Shown here: positions 36,642-46,246 of the stretch, one piece after another
Layout of the letters: the number at the start of each line of letters is the position of its first letter
Numbering within the stretch: the first letter of the stretch is position 1
NCBI RefSeq assembly: GCF_002312815.1
Contig: NZ_NKQJ01000003.1
Location: 186,001-250,000, forward strand
Direction: 5' to 3'
Length of the DNA: 64,000 nt
Source of the DNA: Agaribacterium haliotis
GTDB taxonomy: Bacteria; Pseudomonadota; Gammaproteobacteria; Pseudomonadales; Cellvibrionaceae
The notes under the pieces: generated by a model
Seen by the model: only the letters and a program-made list of their open reading frames with translations
Database searches by the model: none
What the model was told of the DNA's origin: nothing
Position numbers and translations under genes: made by a program

Positions 36642-37685
36642 TTATTTCAACACTCGATGTGCTTCTGCCAGGCCTTTATCAACAAGGGCTCGCTTAACAA
36701 TTAACAGCGTTTTTTCGTCGGGCAGCGGGCCGATATTAACTCGATAAATAGCCTGCTCACTGGCATTGACACCCGCTTCAACCTGCACCGGCCACTGAGT
36801 CATGGTCGCCACTTGAAATTGTTTGGTTAACGCTGCCGCCTCTGAACTAAAAGCCCCAACCTGTAAATACGGCTTAAGCTCAGCGCCGGGCGCAGGCTCT
36901 GCTTTCTTTACCCCGGCCGTATCTGCCACTGCAGGCGTTGCAAGCGGGGAACTAGCCAAAGGCGCCTTGGGATTAGCAGCGGTATTAGCAGCGGTATTAG
37001 CAGTGGTTGTAGCTGTCGTTTCTGCTGTTTCCTGCTCGTGCTTAGGCGATGCGACCAATACGTCAACACCGCTATCTTCTGTAGGCTCTAGAATTTCGAT
37101 ATGTTCAACTTTGACGGTCGCCGTACCGTGGCGGGTATAACCGAGCTTCTGCGCCGCCGCATAACTTAAATCGATAATGCGACCGTGGGCAAACGGCCCC
37201 CTGTCGTTAACACGCACCACCACAGTTTTATTGTTGGCAAGGTTGGTCACTTTGACATAACACGGCAGCGGCAGCGTTTTATGCGCCGCCGTCATCGCGT
37301 ACATGTCGTAGGTTTCGCCGTTTGAGGTCAAATTACCGTGAAATTTATTGCCATACCAAGACGCGATACCAACTTCGGCATAACCACTGCCCTCGTCCAT
37401 CACGTGATAAACCTTGCCCTTGACTTTATAGGGGCTGATATTGCCCGCGCGTCTGCGTTTTTCGTAGCGCGGCACCGCATCGGGCACGTGGCTCATATCA
37501 ATTTCTTGTTTGGGGCCACTGTCTTTTTCCGCTGTCGGAATAATATCGCGCAGGTGGGCGTACTCGTCTTTCTCGCTCGCGCTGCTTGTTTGGTTTTGTG
37601 CGCCCGGCTGAGTGCTGCAGGCGACAAGCAAAAACGCCGCGCAAAGTACGGTAGACAAACAAAGAATTCTGTTAGTTAAAGGCAT
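36642..37685 (-). CDS. rlpA: RlpA lipoprotein, septal ring lytic transglycosylase
   Basis: The 347-aa product has a lipoprotein signal with lipobox LLVAC (Cys at about 23), a double-psi beta-barrel (GIASWYGNKFHGNLTSNGE to VNDRGPFAHGRIIDLS), an Ala/Thr-rich linker and a C-terminal SPOR domain that binds denuded glycan. In Pseudomonas the protein cleaves naked glycan strands at the septum. The linker is encoded partly by three 12-bp tandem repeats at 36973-37008. It is 2 bp after rodA in the elongation operon. Confidence 0.95.
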   Translation of the reverse strand: MPLTNRILCLSTVLCAAFLLVACSTQPGAQNQTSSASEKDEYAHLRDIIPTAEKDSGPKQEIDMSHVPDAVPRYEKRRRAGNISPYKVKGKVYHVMDEGSGYAEVGIASWYGNKFHGNLTSNGETYDMYAMTAAHKTLPLPCYVKVTNLANNKTVVVRVNDRGPFAHGRIIDLSYAAAQKLGYTRHGTATVKVEHIEILEPTEDSGVDVLVASPKHEQETAETTATTTANTAANTAANPKAPLASSPLATPAVADTAGVKKAEPAPGAELKPYLQVGAFSSEAAALTKQFQVATMTQWPVQVEAGVNASEQAIYRVNIGPLPDEKTLLIVKRALVDKGLAEAHRVLK

Positions 37686-37687
37686 TG

Positions 37688-38836
37688 TTAAGTCTTAGAG
37701 CTGTCCGTTGCTATCGCCATTAAAATACCAAAAGCAAGCATTAGAGTCACAAGTGACGTACCGCCAAGACTGACCAGCGGCAGCGGCACCCCGACAACAG
37801 GCAAAAGGCCACTGACCATGGCAATATTGACAAAAACATAGACAAAAAACGTTAAAATAAGACTGCCTGCAAGCAGGCGATTAAAGCTATTTTTGGCATT
37901 CCAGGCAATAAACAAACCGCGCATAATGATCGCCAGATAAAGCCCCAGCAAAGCCAGCACACCGACAAAACCAAATTCTTCGGCCAGCACCGCAATAATA
38001 AAATCGGTGTGACTCTCGGGTAAAAAATCGAGCTGGCTTTGGCTGCCGTTTAACCAGCCTTTGCCTTCCATACCACCGGAGCCGATGGAAATTTTTGCCT
38101 GGATCGTATTCCAGCCATCGCCAAAACGATCGGCTTCGGGGTTAAACAAAGTAAGAATTCGGCGCTTCTGATAGCCCTGTAAAACAAAGTTCCATATTGG
38201 CCAGGCACTCGCAGCGAGCAACAAAGCGCTGCCAAAAATGTAGCGCCAGCGCAAACCGGCCAAAAACAACACAATCAAACCCGAGGCCGATATCAAAATC
38301 GAGGTGCCGAGATCCGGCTGTTTTAATATCAACACTGCCGGCAACGCAATAATCATCAAACTGGCCAGCACGTGCTTAAACTTCGGCGGCAACATACGCG
38401 AAGAAAAATATGCAGCAACCGCAACAGGCACCGCAATTTTCAGCGCCTCAGATGGCTGAAAACGAATAAAACCCAAGCTGATCCAACGCTGAGCCCCTTT
38501 CGCCTGAACACCAATCACATACACCAAAATCAACAAAATAATGCCGATACCGTAAAACCACGGCGCCCAGCGAGCGAGAATTTTCATGTCGATCTGAGCC
38601 ACGGTAAACATCGCGCCGTAGGCAATAATGTAAAAAGCGACCTGGCGCTTGACCATGCCGGTGCTCTGGCCGCTGCCGCTGTAAAGCACCAACAAACCAA
38701 AAAAAGTCAGCATCAATAACAGCAGCAACATAATCGGATCGATGTGCAAGCGGCGCCAAAACCCTTCACCGCGGGCAAAGTGCGCGGCCGAATCGGGTAG
38801 TTGACGTAAAAAGTCCGTGCTACTTTGCATCGGCAA
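37688..38836 (-). CDS. mrdB: Rod-shape-determining SEDS glycosyltransferase RodA
   Basis: The 382-aa protein has about ten membrane segments and SEDS landmarks such as KGAQRWISLGFIRFQPSEAL and the C-terminal GVPLPLVSLGGTS. It polymerises glycan strands for cell elongation together with PBP2. Its start overlaps the mrdA stop by 17 bp, so the two are translated together. Confidence 0.97.
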   Translation of the reverse strand: MPMQSSTDFLRQLPDSAAHFARGEGFWRRLHIDPIMLLLLLMLTFFGLLVLYSGSGQSTGMVKRQVAFYIIAYGAMFTVAQIDMKILARWAPWFYGIGIILLILVYVIGVQAKGAQRWISLGFIRFQPSEALKIAVPVAVAAYFSSRMLPPKFKHVLASLMIIALPAVLILKQPDLGTSILISASGLIVLFLAGLRWRYIFGSALLLAASAWPIWNFVLQGYQKRRILTLFNPEADRFGDGWNTIQAKISIGSGGMEGKGWLNGSQSQLDFLPESHTDFIIAVLAEEFGFVGVLALLGLYLAIIMRGLFIAWNAKNSFNRLLAGSLILTFFVYVFVNIAMVSGLLPVVGVPLPLVSLGGTSLVTLMLAFGILMAIATDSSKT

Positions 38837-40700
38837 ATTCCAGCGGGAAGCGGTTGGTCAGGTAACTTTTCATCACAGCTTTGGCAACGGCGCCGGCCTC
38901 GCTCGACTTTTCACCGTTTTCAATCACAACAGCGACGGCAATGCGCGGGTTTTCAGCCGGGGCAAAACCGACAAACAGGGCGTGATCGCGGTGGCGCTCC
39001 AGAAGCGCTTCACTGTCGTATTCCTCTTCCTGCGCAATCGACACCACCTGCGCGGTGCCGGTTTTACCGGCCATCGTAAAGTTTAAATCCCGGTTTAACG
39101 ACTGCGCCGTGCCGCGCGGGCTGTGCACAACGTCTTTCATACCTTTTAGCACTTGGGCCCAGTTTGCATCTTTGCCTTCATAAGTGCTGCGCACGGTCAT
39201 TTGCGTGCTTTCGCCGGCAATGCTCTTGGCCAGGCGCGGCTCAATAAAACGCCCCTTATTGGCCATCGCTACAGTCATTGCAGCGAGCTGCAAAGGCGTT
39301 GCCAGCACATCCCCCTGGCCGATGCTCATATTTAAACTGTTGCCCGGGTACCAGTTCAGGCCGCGCACATTTTTCTTCCAGGCCCGCGACGGCCACAGCC
39401 CCTTGCGCTCGCTCGGCACATCGATATTTGTGTGCTGGCCAAGGCCAAAATAATTGCCGAACTCGTGCATTTTGTCGACCCCCATACGCTTGCCGAGATC
39501 GTAAAAAAACACATCACAGCTTTCGACGATGGCCTGGTGCAAACCGACCTTGGCGCCGTGTCCACCGCGCTTCCAGTCGCGATAAAGGCGCTCGTCGTTT
39601 TCCAGTTGATACCAGCCCGGATCGGGCACGCGGGTAAATTCACTGATAATGCCGTATTCGAGCCCGCCGAGGCCAAGCATGGGTTTTAAGGTCGAACCGG
39701 GTGGGTACTGAGCCTGAATGCTGCGATTAAACAGGGGTAAGTCGAGGTTGTCATTTAGCGCGCGGTAGTCGCGACTGCTGATACCGGTGACAAATAAATT
39801 GGGGTCAAAGGCCGGTGCACTGAGCATCGCCACCACGCCGCCGCTGTCGACATCAATGGCCACCACTGCGCCCCGGCGCCCGGCCATCGCTTCAGACGCG
39901 GCCTTTTGCACGTCGACATCCAAAAACAGTTCAATATCCGAGCCCGCCTGCGGCGGCTGTGCATCCACTACACGCAGCGCCCGCCCGCGGGCATTGGTCT
40001 CAATTTTTTCCTGGCCGACAGAACCGAGCAGGACCGACTCGTAAAACTTTTCGAGGCCGATTTTACCGATGCTGTCGGTACCGGCGTAGAGCCGCTTCTG
40101 CTCGTCATCAAAGCGATTCTGCTCGCGCTCGTCGATGCGACCAACGTAACCACCAACGTGGGAAAACAGCTCGGCATAGGGGTAGTAGCGCACCAGCTGC
40201 CCCTGCAACTCGACCCCGTCGAGACGGTGTTCGTTGACGGCAATGCGCGCAAGCTCTTCATCGCTGAGATTGTATTTGAGCGCCACCGGCTGATACGGGC
40301 GGCGGCGCCACTTCAGCGCCTTGTGAAAATTCTCGAGGTTGCGCTCACTGATATCGACAAGCTTGCCTAGCTCGGCAAGCGTCTCATCCAGGTTTTCAAC
40401 CCGCTCAACCACTATGCTCAGCGTGCTCACCGCTTTGTTTTCTGCAATGATGCGGCCGCGCGCATCAATCAGCAAACCGCGGTTCGGCGCCACCGGTCTT
40501 AACTGGATTCGATTGTTATCACTTTGCGTAACAAAATCCCGGTGCTGCTTTATCTGCAAATCGTGAAAACGAAAGATCAACACCGTCAGCGCAGCAAATA
40601 CCAGCACCAGCGAAACCACCACGCGGCGTTTAAATAGGCGCTGCTCGTAGGCGTGATCTTTAAACTGGTGGTGGTCGCTTTCGTGGGCGCTTTTATTCAT
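38820..40700 (-). CDS. mrdA: Penicillin-binding protein 2
   Basis: The 626-aa protein has one N-terminal membrane anchor (about residues 27-45), a pedestal/dimerisation domain and a transpeptidase domain. The catalytic motifs are S336-TLK339 (YPPGSTLKP), SCD in IVESCDVFF and KTG in MAGKTGTAQVV. It crosslinks peptidoglycan during elongation with RodA. It follows rlmH by 34 bp and starts the mrdA-mrdB-rlpA-dacA run, as in E. coli. Confidence 0.97.
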   Translation of the reverse strand: MNKSAHESDHHQFKDHAYEQRLFKRRVVVSLVLVFAALTVLIFRFHDLQIKQHRDFVTQSDNNRIQLRPVAPNRGLLIDARGRIIAENKAVSTLSIVVERVENLDETLAELGKLVDISERNLENFHKALKWRRRPYQPVALKYNLSDEELARIAVNEHRLDGVELQGQLVRYYPYAELFSHVGGYVGRIDEREQNRFDDEQKRLYAGTDSIGKIGLEKFYESVLLGSVGQEKIETNARGRALRVVDAQPPQAGSDIELFLDVDVQKAASEAMAGRRGAVVAIDVDSGGVVAMLSAPAFDPNLFVTGISSRDYRALNDNLDLPLFNRSIQAQYPPGSTLKPMLGLGGLEYGIISEFTRVPDPGWYQLENDERLYRDWKRGGHGAKVGLHQAIVESCDVFFYDLGKRMGVDKMHEFGNYFGLGQHTNIDVPSERKGLWPSRAWKKNVRGLNWYPGNSLNMSIGQGDVLATPLQLAAMTVAMANKGRFIEPRLAKSIAGESTQMTVRSTYEGKDANWAQVLKGMKDVVHSPRGTAQSLNRDLNFTMAGKTGTAQVVSIAQEEEYDSEALLERHRDHALFVGFAPAENPRIAVAVVIENGEKSSEAGAVAKAVMKSYLTNRFPLEFADAK

Positions 40701-40734
40701 ACCAGCCTCGGGCTTCGCCGCCTATAAGTCCGCA

Positions 40735-41202
40735 CTATTTGTGATAGGGGTGGCCATTGTTAATTGTCCAGCCACGATAGAGCTGTTCAATTAAAACGAT
40801 GCGAACCAGCGGGTGAGGAAGCGTTAAATCAGACAGCGAGAGCTTTTGATTGGCCCGTTGCAGACAGCGCTCGGCAAGCCCGTCGGGGCCGCCGATCACA
40901 ATCGCAATATCCTGGCCGAGCTGCTGCCAATTAAGCATATTTTTCGCAAGCGCCTGAGTATCGGTTTTTTTGCCGAGCACATCGAGCGCAACAACGTGAG
41001 CAGAGCGCGGCAAAGCCGCAAGAATTTGCTCAGCTTCCTGATTTTTGAGTTTTTCAACATTGGCATTATTGCCGCGTTTGGCGACCGCCAACTCCTTGAG
41101 CTGGGGTTTCCACTCGCGGGGCAGGCGCTTTTCATATTCGCCAAAACCCTGCTGGACCCAAGCCGGCATTTTGGTGCCTACGGCAATAATGCTGAGTTTC
41201 AT
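40735..41202 (-). CDS. rlmH: 23S rRNA (pseudouridine-1915-N3) methyltransferase
   Basis: The 155-aa product is full length for RlmH and carries the SPOUT-fold SAM-binding segment IAIVIGGPDGL and the conserved tail LYRGWTINNGHPYHK. It methylates Psi1915 in helix 69 of the large subunit. Its ATG overlaps the rsfS stop by 4 bp. Confidence 0.97.
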   Translation of the reverse strand: MKLSIIAVGTKMPAWVQQGFGEYEKRLPREWKPQLKELAVAKRGNNANVEKLKNQEAEQILAALPRSAHVVALDVLGKKTDTQALAKNMLNWQQLGQDIAIVIGGPDGLAERCLQRANQKLSLSDLTLPHPLVRIVLIEQLYRGWTINNGHPYHK

Positions 41203-41543
41203 TCTTCGTTTTTACGTGTCGCCGGCTCCAGCGACCAGAGTTTTTCAAGCTCGTACAGATCGCGAGCGCTCTGCTGCATCACGTGCACAACCATTTCACC
41301 AAGATCGACCAGCGCCCACTCACCCTCGTCGAGGCCTTCATAGCCCAGGGGCCGAAAACCGGCTTTTTTGCAATCTTCAACCACGTTGCTGGCGAGCGAT
41401 TTCACGTGGCGACTTGAAGTGCCTGTGGCAATTACCAAGGTATCCATAACATCGCTGAGTTCGCGAACATCCAGAACGGTTACATCTTGAGCTTTTAAAT
41501 CATCGAGCGCGTCTTCAACGACGGCCTGTAAAGAGTTAGGCAT
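41199..41543 (-). CDS. rsfS: Ribosomal silencing factor RsfS
   Basis: The 114-aa product has the family core: MDTLVIATGTSSRHVKSLA, then EGEWALVDLGEMVVHVM. It binds uL14 and keeps subunits apart in starvation. It lies between nadD (28 bp) and rlmH (overlap), the conserved order. Confidence 0.96.
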   Translation of the reverse strand: MPNSLQAVVEDALDDLKAQDVTVLDVRELSDVMDTLVIATGTSSRHVKSLASNVVEDCKKAGFRPLGYEGLDEGEWALVDLGEMVVHVMQQSARDLYELEKLWSLEPATRKNEE

Positions 41544-41571
41544 AGTTTCCTGTACTCGTTATAAAAATTGT

Positions 41572-42234
41572 TTAAGCCCCGCGATAAAGTGAACGTTGTT
41601 TAATCACTTTCAAAACCGCCGGGCTAATCATTGTTGTCAGTTTGTTGTCGTCGACGCCGCCGGCCATCAAGGAGCGAAGCTCTGTCGACGACAGCGGCCA
41701 CTCGGCCATATCCAGGCGGGCGATGGCACCCGCCGGGTGTGCGGCCAACTGCGCGGCGGCAACTTCTCTGTTGGCCAGTTCTTTGGCGACCGGGCTGGAA
41801 TCGAGCTGGCGATATCCCGGCCTCGCGGCAACGGCAAAGTTGCCCAGCAAAAACAGCTCGCGCCAGCGGTGCCAGCGATCGAGGTTTTGTAAACTGTCCC
41901 AGCCAATCACAAAAATCAAACTGGCCGAGGGCCCAAGCTCAGCTCGCAACTCGCTTAAACTTAGCTGCGAGTATGACGGGCCGCGGCGTTTGATTTCTCT
42001 ATCGTCAAGCCGGTAGCGGCGATCATCAGCTTCTTCTATAGCCGCCTGCAACATGGCCATACGCGCACCAGCATCGGCACGTGTTTGCGCTTTGTGCGGC
42101 GGTTCGGCACAGGGCAAAAAACGCAGCTCACTCGCTGCACACTGCTCGAGTGCGGCTGCGGCAAGTGCTAAGTGGCCGCGGTGCGGCGGATCAAAACTTC
42201 CGCCGTAAATTGCGATGCACTTGTTAGCTGCCAC
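41572..42234 (-). CDS. nadD: Nicotinate-nucleotide adenylyltransferase
   Basis: The 220-aa product has the nucleotidyltransferase motif YGGSFDPPHRGH at residues 10-21 and the SSTELR motif near the end. It converts nicotinate mononucleotide to deamido-NAD. It follows proA by 115 bp of gene-free sequence and precedes rsfS. Confidence 0.96.
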   Translation of the reverse strand: MAANKCIAIYGGSFDPPHRGHLALAAAALEQCAASELRFLPCAEPPHKAQTRADAGARMAMLQAAIEEADDRRYRLDDREIKRRGPSYSQLSLSELRAELGPSASLIFVIGWDSLQNLDRWHRWRELFLLGNFAVAARPGYRQLDSSPVAKELANREVAAAQLAAHPAGAIARLDMAEWPLSSTELRSLMAGGVDDNKLTTMISPAVLKVIKQRSLYRGA

Positions 42235-42349
42235 GTTGCGCCACTCTTTATCCTCTACCCTCTTGCCTTCTAGCCTTGACCCGCTTTAAGACTCTTAGGC
42301 TTTTAGCTTCGCTCAGCTGGCGATAACGCAAGCTTTAAAAACGCTGCAG

Positions 42350-43606
42350 CTAATTGCGAATATGGCCATCGCCCATCACCACCCACTTCTGCGAAGTCAG
42401 GCCTTCAAGCCCCACCGGGCCGCGAGCGTGAATTTTGTCGGTGCTGATGCCAATCTCTGCGCCCAAACCGTATTCAAAGCCATCGGCAAAACGTGTCGAG
42501 GCGTTGATCATCACCGAAGCGCTGTCTACTTCGGCAATAAAACGGCGCGCGAGCGTGTAGTTTTCAGTAACGATGCTATCGGTGTGTTGAGAGCTGTGCT
42601 GATTAATATGATCAACGGCCTCATCAAAACTGCTGACGATTTTTATTGCCAGAACAGGCGCGAGATATTCGGTATCCCAGTCTTCGTCACTGGCCACTTC
42701 GATGCCCGGCAACAGCGCCTGGGTCTTGCTGTCCCCGCGCAGCTCGACACCTTCGGCATCATAAGCCTTGCGAAGTTCCGGCAAAACGTCAGCGGCAACG
42801 GCGTCGTGTACCAACAAGGTCTCCATAGCGTTGCAGACCCCATAGCGGTGCGTTTTGCTGTTCAGGGCAATATCGTGAGCTTTTTTAAGGTCGGCGTGCT
42901 GATCAATATAAACGTGGCAAATGCCGTCGAGGTGTTTAATCACACTGACCCGGGCATCGTTGCTAATGCGCTCGATCAAGCCACGGCCGCCGCGCGGTAC
43001 GATCACATCAACGTATTCAGGCATCGTGATCAGGCTGCCGACAGCGGCTCTATCGGTGGTTTCAACCACCTGCACAGCTTCACCAGGCAAACCCACCTGC
43101 TGCAAACCGGCGGCAATGCACTTGGCGATGGCCTGATTGCTGTGAATAGCCTCTTTGCCACCGCGCAATATGGTTGCGTTGCCCGCTTTTAAACACAGGC
43201 TCGCAGCATCGATGGTCACATTCGGGCGACTCTCATAGATAATGCCAATTACGCCAAGCGGCACACGCTTTTTGCCAACTTGAATGCCCGATGGGCGCTT
43301 TTTCATGTCGGTGATTTCGCCGCAGGGATCGGGCAGGGCCGCAACCTGGCGCAGGCCCTCTATCATGCCGTCGATGCGCTCGTCATTGAGCTCGAGGCGA
43401 TCGAGCAGGGCCGCATCGAGTCCGGCTTCGCGACCGGCCGCCAGATCGCGTTGATTTTCAGCGCGAATCAAAGCTCGCTGAGCATCGATCTGCCCGGCTA
43501 TGGCCAACAGAGCATTGTTTTTATCAGCCGTACTGGCACTGAGCATTTGGCGCGAAGCTCTGCGAGCTTTTTTGCCAAGTTCAATCATGTAATCGGTAAC
43601 GTTCAT
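42350..43606 (-). CDS. proA: Gamma-glutamyl phosphate reductase
   Basis: The 418-aa product has the aldehyde-dehydrogenase fold with the catalytic cysteine in [15 protein letters not shown] and the NADPH-binding [14 protein letters not shown] region. It makes glutamate semialdehyde for proline synthesis. proB is not adjacent. A TATAAT on the minus strand lies at 43642-43647. Confidence 0.97.
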   Translation of the reverse strand: MNVTDYMIELGKKARRASRQMLSASTADKNNALLAIAGQIDAQRALIRAENQRDLAAGREAGLDAALLDRLELNDERIDGMIEGLRQVAALPDPCGEITDMKKRPSGIQVGKKRVPLGVIGIIYESRPNVTIDAASLCLKAGNATILRGGKEAIHSNQAIAKCIAAGLQQVGLPGEAVQVVETTDRAAVGSLITMPEYVDVIVPRGGRGLIERISNDARVSVIKHLDGICHVYIDQHADLKKAHDIALNSKTHRYGVCNAMETLLVHDAVAADVLPELRKAYDAEGVELRGDSKTQALLPGIEVASDEDWDTEYLAPVLAIKIVSSFDEAVDHINQHSSQHTDSIVTENYTLARRFIAEVDSASVMINASTRFADGFEYGLGAEIGISTDKIHARGPVGLEGLTSQKWVVMGDGHIRN

Positions 43607-43641
43607 GGATGTTCGTAGCAGTTGCTATGAGGAAATCGGCC

Positions 43642-43647
43642 ATTATA
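43642..43647 (-). promoter_or_regulatory. Predicted -10 element for proA operon
   Basis: ATTATA on the plus strand reads TATAAT on the minus strand, 35 bp before the proA ATG. The -35 position (TGTGCC at 17 bp) is poor, so support is moderate. Confidence 0.35.
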
Positions 43648-43769
43648 GCGCGGCTAAGGCAAGGGGCACAGGGGCTTGCTGAACAACAGCGACTTTTCAG
43701 CAACAAAGTCGCACGACAGCCCTCGCTCGGCATTCACTTAAAAAACCGAAGCAAGCTAAGTGAAGGCGC

Positions 43770-44735
43770 TTAAAAGTGCGCGCGGGCAAAGTCGAGCTTG
43801 CTGCTGCGGCTCATCAGCTCGGGTTTGTTAATAAGTTCGATCGCCTTAAGCCTCGGAATCAGACCCGCGCCATTGGCAATCTGTATGCTAAGACCCGGGC
43901 GCGCATTCAGCTCAAGCAGGGTTGGCCCGGCGTGCTGATCAATCACCAAATCGACACCGAGATAACCCAGGCCGCTAATTTCCTGGCAGGCCATGGCTAA
44001 CTCAAGCAACCTGTCCCAGTGCGGCACAGAAAGAGACATAAGATCGACGCCGGTATCGGGGTGCACATCAATAACATCATCGTTTTGCACAGCGTTGATA
44101 GCCCGGCCGCTGTGTATATCGAGCCCCACACCAATAGCGCCCTGATGCAGGTTGGCCTTGCCGTGAGAGGCCGAGCAGGCCAGGCGTATCATTGCCATTA
44201 CCGGAATACCGCGAAAAACAATAACACGAATATCCGGCACCCCCTGAAAACTGTAATTTTCAAGTGAGCTTTCTGGCCTGAGCAGCGACTCAACCATGGC
44301 CACATCCGTGGCTCCGCCGAGAGAAAACAAGCCGGCGAGTATGTTGCTGACATGGCGCTGCAGCGCAGCCAAAGACAGCCACTCGCCGCTGCTTTTGCAA
44401 AACTCAAGGCTGTTATTGTCGCTGAGCCGGCTGTCGGTGATCACCAAAATGCCCTTGCCACCGGAGCCCTTGGCCGGTTTGATGCAAAACGCGCTGTGTT
44501 TGGCGAGCAGCTCGGCCAGGCTGCGCACATCGTGCTGATTGTCGACCACACCGATCAGCTCGGGCGTGGTCAGGCCAAATTCCAGGGCCAACTGTTTGGT
44601 CAAGAGCTTGTTGTCGACCGTCGGATACAGAGCGCGGTCGTTGTAGCGGCTAATGTAGTGGTGGTTGCGCCGGTTCATGCCGAGCACACCCTGAGATTTT
44701 AAGCTGAGCCAGCGCCGCCACCACAGAGCAATCAC
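43770..44735 (-). CDS. RimK-like ATP-grasp ligase (alpha-L-glutamate ligase-like)
   Basis: The 321-aa product has an ATP-grasp fold: the lysine loop CIKPAKGSGGKGILVI, a DIRVIVFRGIPVMAMIR strand and the metal site LLELNARPGLSIQIAN. It joins a carboxylate to an amine at the cost of ATP. It is the last gene of an overlapping trio with an inactive-transglutaminase membrane protein and a retropepsin-like protease. Comparative genomics (Iyer and colleagues on amidoligases) placed such trios among predicted peptide-tagging systems. The substrate is unknown. It overlaps the preceding gene by 4 bp. Confidence 0.88.
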   Translation of the reverse strand: MIALWWRRWLSLKSQGVLGMNRRNHHYISRYNDRALYPTVDNKLLTKQLALEFGLTTPELIGVVDNQHDVRSLAELLAKHSAFCIKPAKGSGGKGILVITDSRLSDNNSLEFCKSSGEWLSLAALQRHVSNILAGLFSLGGATDVAMVESLLRPESSLENYSFQGVPDIRVIVFRGIPVMAMIRLACSASHGKANLHQGAIGVGLDIHSGRAINAVQNDDVIDVHPDTGVDLMSLSVPHWDRLLELAMACQEISGLGYLGVDLVIDQHAGPTLLELNARPGLSIQIANGAGLIPRLKAIELINKPELMSRSSKLDFARAHF

Positions 44736-46246
44736 TTGCGCTTCACCAGTGCATAGAAGCGGTGTAATTCAAACAGGCGATAGCCGGTGTAAGTGCCAAG
44801 CAGCAGCACCAAAGCCATAATCACCAACTGCAAACCGAGGAAGTTAAAGGTCAGGTGCTGCACGTAGTGATTCATCATTAAAGCGTAAGTGATGACCGCG
44901 GTAAAAAGCGATCCGCCAACCTGCGTCAACACTTCGCGCCCGCCCTCTTCTTCCCACAAGATACTCATGCGCTCGATGGTCCAGCTCAAAATAATCATCG
45001 GGAAGAAGCTGATTTTAAGACCTTCGGTCCAACCGAGCTGGTAACTGAGCACCGCGAGCACGGCAATCAAGATAATCACCGAAATAATCACCGTAGATAT
45101 GCGCGCAACAAGCAACAGGTTTAACTGACTGAGATAACCGCGAATAAGTAAGCCAACACCGACAATCAATACAAAACCGATCAGGCCAGTAATTAGCGAG
45201 GTCTGAATAAAGGCGATAGCAATCAGCACTGGCATAAAAGTACCAGCGGTCTTAATGCCTATTAAGATGCGCAGCAAGCAAACCACCAGCACGCCAATCG
45301 GGATCAACAAAATGCCCTTAAACAGCGCCTGCTCAGACAGCGGCAACAGGTGAATGGAAAAGTCTCTAAGCCCCGAACTGTGATCGCGGCGCTGATTGAT
45401 AATATCCCGCACTGGCAACTTTTGCTCGAGCACAGAAAACGATACGCGCGAATAGCGCCCACCGATCACATCCAACACCGGCTCAGAGCGGTACTCCCAC
45501 AAGAGAAGTGACTGTTCACTTACAGGCAGGCCCGCATAAGGGTCTATCAGCAGATACTCGTCGTCGCTAAAGACTTGCAGGTACTTCGACAACTGCGAGC
45601 GGCGGCGGCCGTCTTCCAGCTCCAGCGCCTCGACTATTCGCGCCGGCACACCGGCCTCACTGAGCAGCGCCACCAGCCACTGCTCACGGCTTGCGCCCTG
45701 CTTTAGCAAGGCCGCAGCTTCCCCCTGCTGATTAAACTCGCGCACCAGCTCGCGGCTCAAGGTGGCGGCATCGGCACTGCGCTGGCGAGCTTCGGCTAAC
45801 AATTCGCGCGCGACGGTAATCTGCGGGCCGCTGCCCGTTAACAGCGGGCTGCGCTCGAGTAGCGGTGCCGTCTGTTTAACGCTGAGGTCTGCGTCGCTGA
45901 CAAATTCGGCTCGGTAATATAGCACCTGAGCGCCGCTGGCCTGCCTGACCGACCACTCGGCGCGGCGCACCCCGTCTTTGTGGGCAAAAGCCAAACCGTA
46001 GCCGGGGCTTGCGGTAAATTCTGAAATAAGCTCTTTGCCGGTCTGCGCATCGGGCAGGGCCAGGGAAACCAGAGCCGGCTCGCCGGTGCCATTAAACTCA
46101 ACCATGGCCTCGACCGACCACACTTGCTGCTGTTCACCGGGCAACCACGGAACCTGGAAGTTGTGATGGCGCTGCCAAGTTAAACTGATACCGCTAATCA
46201 GCAATATCAGCACAAGGATATACAGTGGCGTTTTGCTGTGTCTCAT
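44732..46246 (-). CDS. Inactive transglutaminase fused to seven-transmembrane domain
   Basis: The 504-aa product has one N-terminal membrane segment (about residues 8-24), a periplasmic transglutaminase-like domain (about 40-290, with LLSEAGVPARIVEAL and DEYLLIDPYAG) and about seven C-terminal membrane segments (about 305-495). The transglutaminase part lacks an obvious Cys-His-Asp triad, as in the named family of inactive transglutaminases. It probably binds a peptide in the periplasm and anchors the system. It overlaps both neighbours by 4 bp, so expression is coupled. Confidence 0.86.
   Translation of the reverse strand: MRHSKTPLYILVLILLISGISLTWQRHHNFQVPWLPGEQQQVWSVEAMVEFNGTGEPALVSLALPDAQTGKELISEFTASPGYGLAFAHKDGVRRAEWSVRQASGAQVLYYRAEFVSDADLSVKQTAPLLERSPLLTGSGPQITVARELLAEARQRSADAATLSRELVREFNQQGEAAALLKQGASREQWLVALLSEAGVPARIVEALELEDGRRRSQLSKYLQVFSDDEYLLIDPYAGLPVSEQSLLLWEYRSEPVLDVIGGRYSRVSFSVLEQKLPVRDIINQRRDHSSGLRDFSIHLLPLSEQALFKGILLIPIGVLVVCLLRILIGIKTAGTFMPVLIAIAFIQTSLITGLIGFVLIVGVGLLIRGYLSQLNLLLVARISTVIISVIILIAVLAVLSYQLGWTEGLKISFFPMIILSWTIERMSILWEEEGGREVLTQVGGSLFTAVITYALMMNHYVQHLTFNFLGLQLVIMALVLLLGTYTGYRLFELHRFYALVKRK

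Noticed and set aside
42362-43192. A 276-codon plus-strand open frame inside proA
   Set aside because: It is antisense to a full-length, well-conserved gene and encodes no recognisable motif.
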